Source of the DNA: Burkholderia sp. Ac-20365
Lineage (GTDB): Bacteria > Pseudomonadota > Gammaproteobacteria > Burkholderiales > Burkholderiaceae
Direction: 5' to 3'
Assembly: GCF_017104715.1 (NCBI RefSeq)
Contig: NZ_JAAGPI010000007.1
Coordinates: 62,001 to 126,000, forward strand
DNA length: 64,000 nt
Part shown: positions 34,848-42,826 of the stretch, piece after piece
How positions within the stretch are numbered: the stretch's first letter is position 1
Layout of the letters: every line of letters starts with the position of its first letter
Program-made: the position numbers and the translations under genes
Notes under the pieces: generated by a model
Seen by the model: the letters and a program-made list of their open reading frames with translations, nothing else
Database searches by the model: none
Told to the model about the DNA's origin: nothing

Positions 34848-36575
34848 TCACGAGTGGTTGAGCGCGAACACATACAGCGTTCCGCCGCGCGGCACCTTGT
34901 CGGCGGCCTTTGCCATCGGTCCGCCCCAGATGGGGTTCGCGCCGCCGTAGCCCGCCAGCACCGCGACGTATTCCTTGCCGTCGATCTCGAACACCGAGGG
35001 CTGCGCGATGATGCCGCTCGCGAGCTTCGGGCTTTCCCACAGTACCTTGCCGCTCGTGACGTCGAATGCGTACAGGTGGCCGTCGAGCGAGCCGCTGAAC
35101 GCGAGGCCGCTCGCCGTGGTCGCGACGCCGCCGTTCCACGGCAGCTTGCTCCAGTGGCTCCAGAGCTTCTTGCCGGTGTTCACGTCGATGGCCTGCAACT
35201 CGCCATATCCCTTGCTGCCGGGTTCCGGCTTGATCTCGAAGCCTTCGCCGAGATACGGCAAGCCTTCCATGTACGTCACCGATTTGCCGGACAGCGACAT
35301 GCACGCATGCAGCGTCGGGATGATCGCGATGTGCTTGTCCGCGTCGTACGAAACCGACCACCAGTTCTTGCCGCCGAGGAAGCTCGGGCAGGTTTCGATC
35401 GTCGTGCCGGTTTTCGGATACTTCGATTCGTCCTGGATGGATTTGCCGTCGGCCGTGTAGCCCGTTACCGAGGTCGCCTTCACGAACGGGCGCGCATAGA
35501 TCAGCTTGCCGTTGCTGCGGTCGATCGCGTGGAAATAGCCGTTGCGATCCGCGTGGATGATCGCGTCATAGTCCTTGCCGTCGTACTTGATGTTGGCGAG
35601 CACGGGCGTGTTGACCCCGTCGTAGTCCCACGTGTCGTGACGCGTGTACTGGTAGTGCCATTTGAGGTTGCCCGTTTTCGGATCGAGCGCGAGCAGCGAA
35701 TCGGAATAGAGGTTGTCGCCGGGACGAAGATCGGCGAGCCACGGCCCCGGATTGCCGACGCCCCAATAAAGCGTCTTGCTCTCGGGGTCATACGTGCCCG
35801 TCAGCCACGCGGGCGCGCCACCATGTTCCTGCGTGCCGTCGGGCCACGTGTCGCCACCGGGCTCTTTCGCGCCGGGCACGGTGTAGCGCTTCCATTGCAC
35901 GTTGCCGTTCGCGGGATCGAGCGCCGCGATAAACCCGCGCGCACCGTATTCGCCGCCCGAACTGCCCACTACCAGCGAGCCGTCGAGCGCCAGCGGCGCG
36001 AGCGAAAATGCGTAGCCCGTGCCCGGCTCGAACATCTGCTTCTTCCAGACGAGCGCACCCGTTTGCGCGTCGAGGGCGGCCACTTCGCCATTGAGCATCG
36101 CGACATAGACGTTCTTCCCATACAGCGCGACGCCCCGGTTCACGACATCGCAGCAGGCGTTCTTGAAGGCTTCCGCGCCGAGCTTCGGTTCGAATTTCCA
36201 CAACTGCTTGCCGGTAGCGGCGTCGAATGCGTAGACGTTGTCTTTCGGCGTCGTCACGTAGAGGAAGCGGCCATTGATGATGGGCGTCGCTTCGAAGCCT
36301 TGCTGGAGATCGGCGGGAAACTTGTAGGCCCACGTCTGCTTCAGGTTCTTCACGTTCGACGTGTCGATCTGCTTGAGCGGCGAATGCGCCTGGCCGTTGT
36401 ACGTGCGGTAATACGTGAGCCAGCCTGGATCGCTTTGCGCCGACGTGAGCCGCTCGTACGTCACGGCGGGATAGTCGGCCGCGGCGGCTACCGTTGCGGG
36501 CTTCAGACTGATTGCCGCCACCACGCCCGCGACGAGCATCGCGAGCCGCGTGGCCGAAGCCGGACTTGTCTTCAT
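34848..36575 (-). CDS. PQQ-dependent alcohol dehydrogenase, lanthanide-type (XoxF/ExaF-like)
   Basis: Periplasmic quinoprotein of 575 aa; signal peptide about residues 1-33 (LAMLVAGVVAAISLKPATVA, AAADY). The eight-bladed propeller shows tryptophan-docking repeats (AFDAATGKQLWKF, ALDAQTGALVWKK, AIDVNTGKKLWSHW, AFDVTSGKVLWES). The vicinal disulfide Cys141-Cys142 (NACCDVV) sits over PQQ. The motif HDTWDYDGVN places Asp317 as catalytic base and a second Asp at 319; this extra Asp is the known marker of lanthanide-dependent methanol and alcohol dehydrogenases, where calcium enzymes have Ala. Ethanol, methanol or larger alcohols are possible. The ATG at 36575 has an AGGAGA site. A sigma-54 promoter lies about 105 bp upstream, and a binding-protein/cytochrome fusion follows. 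Confidence 0.92.
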   Translation of the reverse strand: MKTSPASATRLAMLVAGVVAAISLKPATVAAAADYPAVTYERLTSAQSDPGWLTYYRTYNGQAHSPLKQIDTSNVKNLKQTWAYKFPADLQQGFEATPIINGRFLYVTTPKDNVYAFDAATGKQLWKFEPKLGAEAFKNACCDVVNRGVALYGKNVYVAMLNGEVAALDAQTGALVWKKQMFEPGTGYAFSLAPLALDGSLVVGSSGGEYGARGFIAALDPANGNVQWKRYTVPGAKEPGGDTWPDGTQEHGGAPAWLTGTYDPESKTLYWGVGNPGPWLADLRPGDNLYSDSLLALDPKTGNLKWHYQYTRHDTWDYDGVNTPVLANIKYDGKDYDAIIHADRNGYFHAIDRSNGKLIYARPFVKATSVTGYTADGKSIQDESKYPKTGTTIETCPSFLGGKNWWSVSYDADKHIAIIPTLHACMSLSGKSVTYMEGLPYLGEGFEIKPEPGSKGYGELQAIDVNTGKKLWSHWSKLPWNGGVATTASGLAFSGSLDGHLYAFDVTSGKVLWESPKLASGIIAQPSVFEIDGKEYVAVLAGYGGANPIWGGPMAKAADKVPRGGTLYVFALNHS

Positions 36576-36679
36576 CGTTGTCTCCTGTCCCATCTGAGAT
36601 GGTTTGTGGGGTGAGTTATCGCTGCGATGCCTTTGAGCAGAACGTCGTTGATGCGCTTGTCGGCTGCGCGGTCGTAAAG

Positions 36680-36694
36680 GCAAGTCGCATGCCA
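36680..36694 (-). promoter_or_regulatory. Sigma-54 promoter upstream of the PQQ dehydrogenase
   Basis: On the minus strand: TGGCAT-GCGAC-TTGC, with -24 TGGCA and -12 TTGC at the right spacing. Further upstream are TGTTGCA (36782-36788) and TGTTGCC (36813-36819), half-sites matching the dyad in front of pqqA. The nearby AcoR-type activator is the expected partner. Confidence 0.65.
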
Positions 36695-36908
36695 TTGCCT
36701 GGTTATCCTTGTGAATCGGCGCGTGGCATGTCGAGGCGCGAAGACGATGCGCGATCACGCATCGCAAAGCGTTGCGCGGCCTGTTGCATCGTGGAGCAGT
36801 GGACAGTTCGCCTGTTGCCGTATGTGACAGCGCGACTGTGTCGAGCGCCACGCATTCAATGGCATGTTTCTCGCACAACGCAGAGCGTCAAACAGCGAGT
36901 GCCATGTG

Positions 36909-37160
36909 ATGAACAGTTTGCGGGCGATGGTCGAGCGATGGCTGGCGCATATGCCGCCGTCCAGAGTGAGCTTTGCCAGATTTGGATGCGACAGCAGCGG
37001 GCGCCGCTGTCATGTGCGTGTCCACGTGCATCGTCCTGAAGGCGATATCGCGATTCACTTCTTCCGACACCGCGACGGCATGTGGCGTGTGTTTCCGCCT
37101 GCTACGGCGTCGATTGCGATGGACTATTCGCGGGCGTCTCGTTCGTATCCGACGACATGA
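36909..37160 (+). CDS. Small hypothetical protein
   Basis: 83 aa, basic, no signal peptide. It reads MNSLRAMVERWLAHMPPSRV and then FARFGCDSSGRRCHVRVHVH, HRPEGDIAIHFFRHRDGMWR, ending in VFPPATASIAMDY. The alternation of basic and hydrophobic residues and the FFRHxDGxWxVFPP pattern resemble short Burkholderia proteins of unknown function. Its 3' end overlaps the convergent small membrane protein by 59 bp. No strong ribosome site is seen. Moderately sure it is real. Confidence 0.45.
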   Translation: MNSLRAMVERWLAHMPPSRVSFARFGCDSSGRRCHVRVHVHRPEGDIAIHFFRHRDGMWRVFPPATASIAMDYSRASRSYPTT

Positions 37161-37293
37161 AACGATAATTGTCGTCGGCAAGCCGCCATTCGGTGTGCGA
37201 CTTGTGAAGCAGCAGTATCCACATGACGACGCACAGCAGCGCCATCCCGCCGAGCGCGCCACCTACGATCAGAAACATCATGAAGTCGGACAT
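37102..37293 (-). CDS. Small single-pass membrane protein in the PQQ cluster
   Basis: 63 aa with one obvious membrane helix (about residues 3-30, FMMFLIVGGALGGMALLCVV) and a polar C-terminal tail (HTEWRLADDNYRFMSSDTNE). I do not recognise the family. It lies 39 bp after pqqD on the same strand and about 500 bp before the dehydrogenase, so it may be co-transcribed with pqqA and pqqD. It overlaps the opposite-strand small ORF at its 3' end. Confidence 0.6.
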   Translation of the reverse strand: MSDFMMFLIVGGALGGMALLCVVMWILLLHKSHTEWRLADDNYRFMSSDTNETPANSPSQSTP

Positions 37294-37332
37294 GAGCCTA
37301 TCCTCAGGTTCATCCGTCGTTGCGCATGTGTG

Positions 37333-37614
37333 TCAATCGACCCACCCGCGCTGGCGTGCATGATCGATGAACTGATACACGTCTGTCGCGAGACCCGACG
37401 AGTTGAAGAGCGTTTCCAGTTCGTCGATGATGTCGTCGAGTTCGTGCGTGCCGTCGCAGCGAGACAGTATTTCGCCGGCACTCGGGTTGAGTTTGACCAT
37501 GCCTTCGGGATACAGCAGCACGTATGCGTCCTGGACAGGCTCCCATTGCAGCCGGAACAGTTCGCGTAACCTCGGGCGCTCGCTCGCACCGGCGTTCGCA
37601 GGCGTCGGAATCAT
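37333..37614 (-). CDS. pqqD: PqqD, PqqA-binding chaperone of PQQ synthesis
   Basis: 93 aa RiPP-recognition protein that presents the PqqA peptide to the radical-SAM enzyme PqqE. Conserved segments seen: FRLQWEPVQDAYVLLYPEGM, VKLNPSAGEILSRCDGTHEL and DDIIDELETLFNSSGL. The domain is complete. It follows pqqA by 92 bp on the same strand. pqqB, pqqC and pqqE are not in the window, so they must lie elsewhere if PQQ is made here. Confidence 0.92.
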   Translation of the reverse strand: MIPTPANAGASERPRLRELFRLQWEPVQDAYVLLYPEGMVKLNPSAGEILSRCDGTHELDDIIDELETLFNSSGLATDVYQFIDHARQRGWVD

Positions 37615-37706
37615 GGCGATAGAGTCTCTTCTTCGATGACCTTCGGTAACGTCAGGCGTCGTTCACGAAGCCGGCACGGCATTCGTGAACGACACGCGAT
37701 GCGACG

Positions 37707-37781
37707 TCAGCGGGTTGCGATATACATCGTGATTTCAAAACCGAAACGCAGATCCGTGTACGCGGGTGAAGTCCACTGCAT
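37707..37781 (-). CDS. pqqA: PqqA, precursor peptide of pyrroloquinoline quinone
   Basis: 24-residue precursor starting [20 protein letters not shown]. The Glu and Tyr that are cross-linked to become PQQ are in place in the FEITMY segment (Glu16, Tyr20). The ATG at 37781 has an AGGAGA ribosome site; an in-frame upstream extension lacks one. It is below the size usually called automatically. A sigma-54 promoter is about 65 bp upstream and a TGTTGCA/TGCAACA dyad about 145 bp upstream, so its synthesis is probably induced with the alcohol dehydrogenase. Confidence 0.93.
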   Translation of the reverse strand: MQWTSPAYTDLRFGFEITMYIATR

Positions 37782-37843
37782 GGTTGTCTCCTGGATGGGT
37801 TTGACGAAGAACCGCAATCGAACTGCGGTCGGGGCCGTTCGAC

Positions 37844-37858
37844 GCAAGCTCCGTGCCG
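37844..37858 (-). promoter_or_regulatory. Sigma-54 promoter of pqqA-pqqD
   Basis: On the minus strand: CGGCAC-GGAGC-TTGC, matching nGGCAC-N5-TTGC at correct spacing. It lies 63 bp upstream of the pqqA start codon. Confidence 0.65.
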
Positions 37859-37923
37859 GAGGAGCGTTGGCGCGATTTGCGAAAGCTTCGCAGTGAACAC
37901 GCTGTCCAGATTCGGCGCACAGG

Positions 37924-37950
37924 TGTTGCAAAACTCAACAACGTGCAACA
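37924..37950. promoter_or_regulatory. TGTTGCA-N13-TGCAACA dyad, probable activator site
   Basis: A perfect 7-bp inverted repeat lies about 66 bp upstream of the pqqA sigma-54 promoter and just past the stop of the AcoR-like gene. The same TGTTGCA half-site appears upstream of the dehydrogenase promoter, which suggests a shared activator, most likely the neighbouring AcoR-type protein. Confidence 0.55.
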
Positions 37951-37963
37951 GCGGACGGTCGTG

Positions 37964-39964
37964 CTAGTCGTCGTTCGGTTCGTCGGCGCGCGGGTCGGCG
38001 GCACACAGCGACGGCATCTTCCGATAGACCGTGTTGCGCGAAATGCCGAGCGCGCGTGCCGCCGCCGACACATTGCCGTTATGCCGCGCGACGGCCGCTG
38101 CAATCGCCGAGGCCTGCACGTCTTGCAGCCGCGCGCCATGCAGCGGCAACGGATCGCTTGCCGCCTGCGCAGACGGCGCCGGGCGGGTGCGCAGATCGTC
38201 GAAGAAATCTTCGGGCAGATGCTCGCGCCGGATTTGCCCGTCGTCGTCGACCATCGCGGCGGCCGTGCGCAGCAGATTGCCGAGTTGCCGGAAATTGCCC
38301 GGCCATGCGCACTGCTCGAACAGCGCTTTCACTTCGTCGCAGACGCTGAGCGGCGCGCCCGCGATTTCGTCGGGCGGCATCAGCTGGATCATTTTCTCGA
38401 TCACGGCGGCGAGATCGCTGCGCTCGCGCAAAGGCGGCAGTTTGACGACGAGGCCGTTCAACCGGTAATACAGGTCTTCGCGGAACCGGTTCTGCACGAT
38501 CATTTCGCGCAGATTGCGGTGCGTCGCGCAGATGATCGCGATATCGACGGGAACCGATTTGCTGGAGCCGAGCGGATCGACGACGCGTTCCTGCAGCACG
38601 CGCAGCAACCGCACCTGCAACGGATACGGCATGTCACCGATTTCGTCGAGAAACAGCGTGCCGCCGTTGGCCTGCAGCAGCTTGCCGATCGAGCCCTTGC
38701 GCCGCGCACCCGTAAAGGCGCCTTCCTCGTAGCCGAACAGTTCCGACTCGATCAGATTTTCGGGGATCGATGCGCAATTGACCGCGACGAACGGACCCGC
38801 GCGGCGCGGCGAATCGTTGTGGATGGCCTGCGCGAGCAGTTCCTTGCCGGTGCCCGTTTCGCCTGTGATCAGGATCGGGATGTCCTTGCCGATTACTTTT
38901 CGCACCTTCGCGACGACGGCGGAAACCTGCGGATCGCCGGTGTCGAGACAGTCCAGGCGTGACGGCGCGTTGCCCTGTGACACAGTCTTGACGGGCTGTA
39001 CGCGTGCGGCGACAGGGCGCTCGTAAGCGGCGGCGGTATCGACGGGCCAGGGCGCTTCGCTGCCGAGCGTCGGCCGGCGGAACTCGACGTTTGCGCAGAC
39101 GACCGTGCCGTTGTTCAGATCGAGCGTGATGTGATGACCCTGGCTTGCGCGCAGACGTTCGATCAGTTGTGGCGTGGTCAACCCGAACAGCGACGACAGC
39201 GTATGTGCGCGCATCGCCGCGAGCGGCAGCCCGACCTGGAACTGCGCGCTGCGATTGGCGGACAGAAAGCGCCCGTCGCAGGTGAAGGCCATGATGCCTT
39301 CCATCAGCGTGCCGAGAAACTCGGGCCGGCCGTGAAAGGCGATTTGCAGCGTGTTGCGGAACGTGTTCGTGAACAGATGGTTTTCGATCATCTGCACGGA
39401 CATCTTCGCGAGCGCCATCGTGTGCTGGTGATAACTGCGATGATCGCCCGTCACGTCGAGCACGCCGACCAGATCGCCATACGGATCGAGAATCGGCACG
39501 CTCGAACAGGTCAGGAAACGGTTGGCGGCGAGATAGTGCTGATCGCCATGCACGACAGTCGCGCTGCGTTCGGCGATGGCCGTGCCGATCGCATTCGTGC
39601 CTTGCCGTTCCTCGGCCCAGTTCGCGCCGGCCTTGAGCGCGACTTTCTCGGCGCGCTGCAGGAAATCGTCGTCGCCGATCGAATGAAGGATCAGCCCTTG
39701 CGCGTCGGTGAGCACGATCATGCTCTGCGTATTGGCGATCTGCTCGCGCAGCGTTTCCATCACCGGCGTGGCGTGCGCGCACAGCACGCGGTTCTGTTCC
39801 AGCTTCATGCGCAATTCGCCATGCGTGAGCACGTCGTAGTCGGGACGCATGGTTGCGTTCAGCCCGAACGTTTCCGACCGCTCGTGCGCTTTCTGGATCG
39901 ACGGCGTGAGCCAGCCACTCTCTCGACCGGTCAGCGATCCCATTGCCTTCGCGTCTTCGCGCAT
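37964..39964 (-). CDS. AcoR-type sigma-54-dependent activator
   Basis: 666 aa enhancer-binding protein. Residues about 70-210 hold an AcoR-like GAF sensor (MIVLTDAQGLILHSIGDDDF, EERQGTNAIGTAIAERSATV, HYLAANRFLTCSSVPILDPY), then a PAS-like segment about 225-290. The AAA+ domain has Walker A GETGTGKE, GAFTGA in EEGAFTGARRKG and a Walker B-like LFLDEIGD. The C-terminal Fis-type helix-turn-helix reads AAAVARHNGNVSAAARALGI. The ribosome site AGGAGGAG is very strong. AcoR proteins respond directly to a small metabolite without a sensor kinase. Its stop lies just upstream of the pqqA regulatory region, and both sigma-54 promoters of the cluster lie downstream, so it is the likely inducer of alcohol oxidation. 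Confidence 0.92.
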   Translation of the reverse strand: MREDAKAMGSLTGRESGWLTPSIQKAHERSETFGLNATMRPDYDVLTHGELRMKLEQNRVLCAHATPVMETLREQIANTQSMIVLTDAQGLILHSIGDDDFLQRAEKVALKAGANWAEERQGTNAIGTAIAERSATVVHGDQHYLAANRFLTCSSVPILDPYGDLVGVLDVTGDHRSYHQHTMALAKMSVQMIENHLFTNTFRNTLQIAFHGRPEFLGTLMEGIMAFTCDGRFLSANRSAQFQVGLPLAAMRAHTLSSLFGLTTPQLIERLRASQGHHITLDLNNGTVVCANVEFRRPTLGSEAPWPVDTAAAYERPVAARVQPVKTVSQGNAPSRLDCLDTGDPQVSAVVAKVRKVIGKDIPILITGETGTGKELLAQAIHNDSPRRAGPFVAVNCASIPENLIESELFGYEEGAFTGARRKGSIGKLLQANGGTLFLDEIGDMPYPLQVRLLRVLQERVVDPLGSSKSVPVDIAIICATHRNLREMIVQNRFREDLYYRLNGLVVKLPPLRERSDLAAVIEKMIQLMPPDEIAGAPLSVCDEVKALFEQCAWPGNFRQLGNLLRTAAAMVDDDGQIRREHLPEDFFDDLRTRPAPSAQAASDPLPLHGARLQDVQASAIAAAVARHNGNVSAAARALGISRNTVYRKMPSLCAADPRADEPNDD

Positions 39965-40179
39965 CGTCTCCTCCTGTATCGTGCCCGTCGACGTGCAGGC
40001 ATCGCGGTATCAAAAAGCAAGACGCGCGCCATTCGGCGTTGTCAGGCAGATGAAAGGGCGGGATAACTGGAAGGGCCGGCTAGAGTTGGGCGTGCGAAGA
40101 TTGATTCTTCCGAACGTGCGTGCGTCGCCGCGAAACCGGATGACTTGCGCATGACCGCATGACCCGAGAAAGCGCCGAC

Positions 40180-41124
40180 ATGAGTTCATCCGACACGAAG
40201 CATCGAACGATTACGCGCGACGGCCATACGGTCGCCTGCAGCGTGCATGGCGATTCCAGCGGTGCGCCTGTTGTCGTGCTGCACGGCGGACCGGGAAGCG
40301 GCAGTCAGCCTGGCGCGTTACGACTGTTCGATCTCACGCGCTTTCGTGTCGTGATGGTGGATCAGCGAGGCACAGGCGCATCGAAGCCGCGCGGAAGTCT
40401 TCGCCACAATGACACGCATCGTCTGATTCGTGATCTCGAAGCGATACGCGTGCAACTGGGGATCGCGCGTTGGGGTGTTGTCGGTGGATCGTGGGGCGCG
40501 GCGCTTGCGCTGGCTTATGCGGGTACGTGTCCCGCATCCGTTAGCGGCGTCGTGTTGCGCGGACTCTTTCTGACGTCTGGGCGTGAAGTGCGACGTTTGT
40601 TCGTGACGTCGAGCGTCCGTGCGCCGCTCGCGTGGCGCAGGTTGATGCATGCGGCGAATTGCGAGCGGGCGTCGTCGCTGTCAGCGGCTTGCATGCACTC
40701 GATGCAATCGCGAACACGCGGCCGCGCCGATGCCGTGGCTGCCGCGTGGCGTTCGTATGAAAACGCGATCCTGACGCATTCGAGTACCACGCGCAGGCAA
40801 ACGGTAACGAAGCGCGATAACGCGACGACAGCGAAATACCGCATCCAGGCCCACTATCTCGCGCACGGCTGCTGGTTAGGCGAGCGTCGTTTGATGGCGT
40901 TGGCGAAACATGCCGCCGCATCGGGCGTCGCGATACATGCGGTGCATGGGTCGCGCGATCCTGTTTGTCCGCCGGACAATCTGCATCGCTTGATGCGCGC
41001 GGTTCCCGCCGTGCACGGCCGCTTCGTCGACGCCGGTCATCTGGCGTCGGACCCGCGTCTCAAGGAAGCGCTCGTTGCAGCGATCAACGATGTATTCGAC
41101 ACGCGCGAATGCCGGCAGGACTAG
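40180..41124 (+). CDS. Proline iminopeptidase-like alpha/beta hydrolase
   Basis: 314 aa hydrolase of the S33 family. Motifs in order: oxyanion-hole HGGPGSGSQ, VMVDQRGTGAS, nucleophile elbow GVVGGSWGAALAL with Ser in GGSWG, a cap region in the middle, acid in HGSRDPVCPPDN, and His in VDAGHLA. This is the triad of prolyl aminopeptidases, although the family also acts on other amides and esters. The cap region (about 150-230) is Arg/Ser/Ala-rich and poorly conserved. The ATG at 40180 has a GAGAAAG site; an ATG 21 bp upstream is possible. It overlaps by 4 bp the convergent RHH gene. Confidence 0.8.
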   Translation: MSSSDTKHRTITRDGHTVACSVHGDSSGAPVVVLHGGPGSGSQPGALRLFDLTRFRVVMVDQRGTGASKPRGSLRHNDTHRLIRDLEAIRVQLGIARWGVVGGSWGAALALAYAGTCPASVSGVVLRGLFLTSGREVRRLFVTSSVRAPLAWRRLMHAANCERASSLSAACMHSMQSRTRGRADAVAAAWRSYENAILTHSSTTRRQTVTKRDNATTAKYRIQAHYLAHGCWLGERRLMALAKHAAASGVAIHAVHGSRDPVCPPDNLHRLMRAVPAVHGRFVDAGHLASDPRLKEALVAAINDVFDTRECRQD

Positions 41125-41396
41125 TTGCCCTGATCGGCAAACAGATCGCTGAAGAGGTCAGGCTCGCTGATACGCTCCGGCTCGCGCGCTGGCAGCGTGC
41201 CGTCGCGCACCTGCTCGAGTACGGCGGGCGGCAGCCACGACTCTTCCATCGCGGCGATGCCGTTTTCGATCATCTGCTGCAGAAAGAACGACTGCTTACG
41301 CCCCGTCACTTCGGCCAACAGCCTCAGCCGACGCTCGATCGCCGGTTCCACCCGCACTGCAACCACCTGTAGCTTGTTTTCAGCGGATCTCTTCAC
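41121..41396 (-). CDS. Ribbon-helix-helix DNA-binding protein (orphan antitoxin-like)
   Basis: 91 aa. The N-terminal half is a ribbon-helix-helix fold: strand LQVVAVRVEPAIERRLRLLA and helix RKQSFFLQQMIENGIAAMEE. The C-terminal half is acidic (EPERISEPDLFSDLF), as in antitoxins that neutralise a partner. No toxin gene (RelE, ParE, HicA and so on) is adjacent, so it is either solitary or acts as a plain regulator. The start is a GTG with an AGGAGC site 7 bp upstream. It shares its last 4 bp with the convergent hydrolase. Confidence 0.75.
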   Translation of the reverse strand: MKRSAENKLQVVAVRVEPAIERRLRLLAEVTGRKQSFFLQQMIENGIAAMEESWLPPAVLEQVRDGTLPAREPERISEPDLFSDLFADQGN

Positions 41397-41520
41397 CGCG
41401 TGCTCCTGTCGACAAAACTTTGCGACGTGCTTCTACCATGGAGCCTGGTTGCGTGGCAATGCTTTATTTGGTTTTTACGTCATTTGCAGGGTATTTCGAC
41501 AGTGACGACACACATTGGCA

Positions 41521-41808
41521 TCAATCGTCGTCATCGTCGTGATGACGATGATGCCAGCCGCGATGGCGGCCGTGATCGTGCCAGCCCCGATCGTCGCGAT
41601 AGCCATAACCATATCCGTCGCCGTAATAGACGGGTGCGGGCGCATAGACGGCAGGTGGTGGCGGTGCGTACACGACAGCGGGCGCAGGCTCCACATAGAC
41701 GGGTGCTGGGATGCCGAGGCTCACGCCGACGTCGACATGAGCGAGCGCCGCGGTGGAGGCGCTCGCGGCGACGAGGCCGGCTGCGCAGATGAGTGTCAGG
41801 CGTTTCAA
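41521..41808 (-). CDS. Secreted Pro/Tyr/His-rich envelope protein
   Basis: 96 aa from a TTG start with a GGAGC site: signal peptide LKRLTLICAAGLVAASASTA, cleavage near ALAHVD. The mature part reads PAPVYVEPAPAVVYAPPPPA then tandem GYG/YGY units and ends in a run of His and five Asp, a likely metal-binding tail. An upstream in-frame ATG at 41847 is the other possible start. Proteins of this type are common in Burkholderiaceae without known function. Confidence 0.65.
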   Translation of the reverse strand: MKRLTLICAAGLVAASASTAALAHVDVGVSLGIPAPVYVEPAPAVVYAPPPPAVYAPAPVYYGDGYGYGYRDDRGWHDHGRHRGWHHRHHDDDDD

Positions 41809-41955
41809 CGTATTGCTCCGTTCAGCGCGTGCGCTGGTGAATGCCATCCGATGGCGAGTGACGCGCATTGTAGGAATGCAGTCGTTCTCATGTTGCATCC
41901 GTCGTGTTGCGTGTGTAACGCCAGGTAACTGCGCTACACACGGGCGACGACACGG

Positions 41956-42711
41956 TTACGAAGCCGTGAGCGTATCGCCCGATACACGCACGCGCTGTCC
42001 GACCTGCACCTGCGGTTGGGTCGCGTAAGTGAAGTTGCGATAGCTGCCGTCCTGCATGCGAACCTGCACCTGGTAGCTGGTCTGCTTGCGCACGGCGTGC
42101 TCGATACCGTTGCCCGCCAGACCGCCACCGACAGCGCCCACGACCGTGGTCAGAATGCGCCCGCGTCCGCCGCCGAACTGATTGCCGATCAGACCGCCTG
42201 CAACCGCGCCACCGACGGCGCCGAGACCTGTCGTCGGCTCCGACGTTTGCACGGGGTTGATGGCAACGACTTCGCCCGCGTAGGGATCGGCGGCGACCTG
42301 ACGCACGGGCGCTTGCGAGTATTCGCCGTTCGCGTAGTGCGGAGCAGGCGCGACGCGTGGCTTCGGTGTGTGATGCACGGGCCGCGGCGCTGCGGGTTGC
42401 GTTTGCTGCGCGACAGGCTGTGTAGCTGGCTGTGTAGCAGGCTGCGCGACGGACTGTGTAGCTGGCGGCGTAGCAGTGGCTTGCTGGACTGCGCCGGTCT
42501 GCTGTGTCGCGACGGCTGGCGCGCTTGCAGGCTGCGCCACGACAGGCGCGGTCTGCTCGCTGGTCGAGGTGCCCGCATGCGAGAGAGGCAGGATGCCCGT
42601 CATCGCCGCAACGCCGGTGGCACTCGCAAGTATCACGGACACAGCCGCGCCTGCGATCAAGGGATGAATACGGCTGCGTTGCGCGATGCTGTTCGTGACG
42701 TTGGTGTTCAT
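41956..42711 (-). CDS. Glycine-zipper (2TM) envelope protein with Pro/Gln/Thr-rich linker
   Basis: 251 aa. An N-terminal membrane helix (about 15-38) precedes about 75 residues of Ala/Gln/Pro/Thr repeats (VAQPATQPATQPVAQQTQPA), then the glycine-zipper 2TM domain LGAVGGAVAGGLIGNQFGGG and GAVGGGLAGNGIEHAVRKQT, and a C-terminal strand domain (YQVQVRMQDGSYRNFTYATQ). It resembles SlyB/Rick_17kDa-type outer-envelope lipoproteins, but no lipobox is visible. The ATG at 42711 has a GGAGCC site. Confidence 0.8.
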   Translation of the reverse strand: MNTNVTNSIAQRSRIHPLIAGAAVSVILASATGVAAMTGILPLSHAGTSTSEQTAPVVAQPASAPAVATQQTGAVQQATATPPATQSVAQPATQPATQPVAQQTQPAAPRPVHHTPKPRVAPAPHYANGEYSQAPVRQVAADPYAGEVVAINPVQTSEPTTGLGAVGGAVAGGLIGNQFGGGRGRILTTVVGAVGGGLAGNGIEHAVRKQTSYQVQVRMQDGSYRNFTYATQPQVQVGQRVRVSGDTLTAS

Positions 42712-42826
42712 TGCAGGCTCCACGTGAGTGTGTGCCTGCAATAACGCCGCTCGAATCACGTCGGTGTACGCGTCACTGCAGCGACTTTGTAAGCGTCTGT
42801 AGCTTGTGTTTCGACGCGATGCACAT

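Noticed and set aside
41121..41396. Type II toxin-antitoxin pair
   Set aside because: Only the antitoxin-like protein is present; the neighbours are a hydrolase and an envelope protein, not a toxin.
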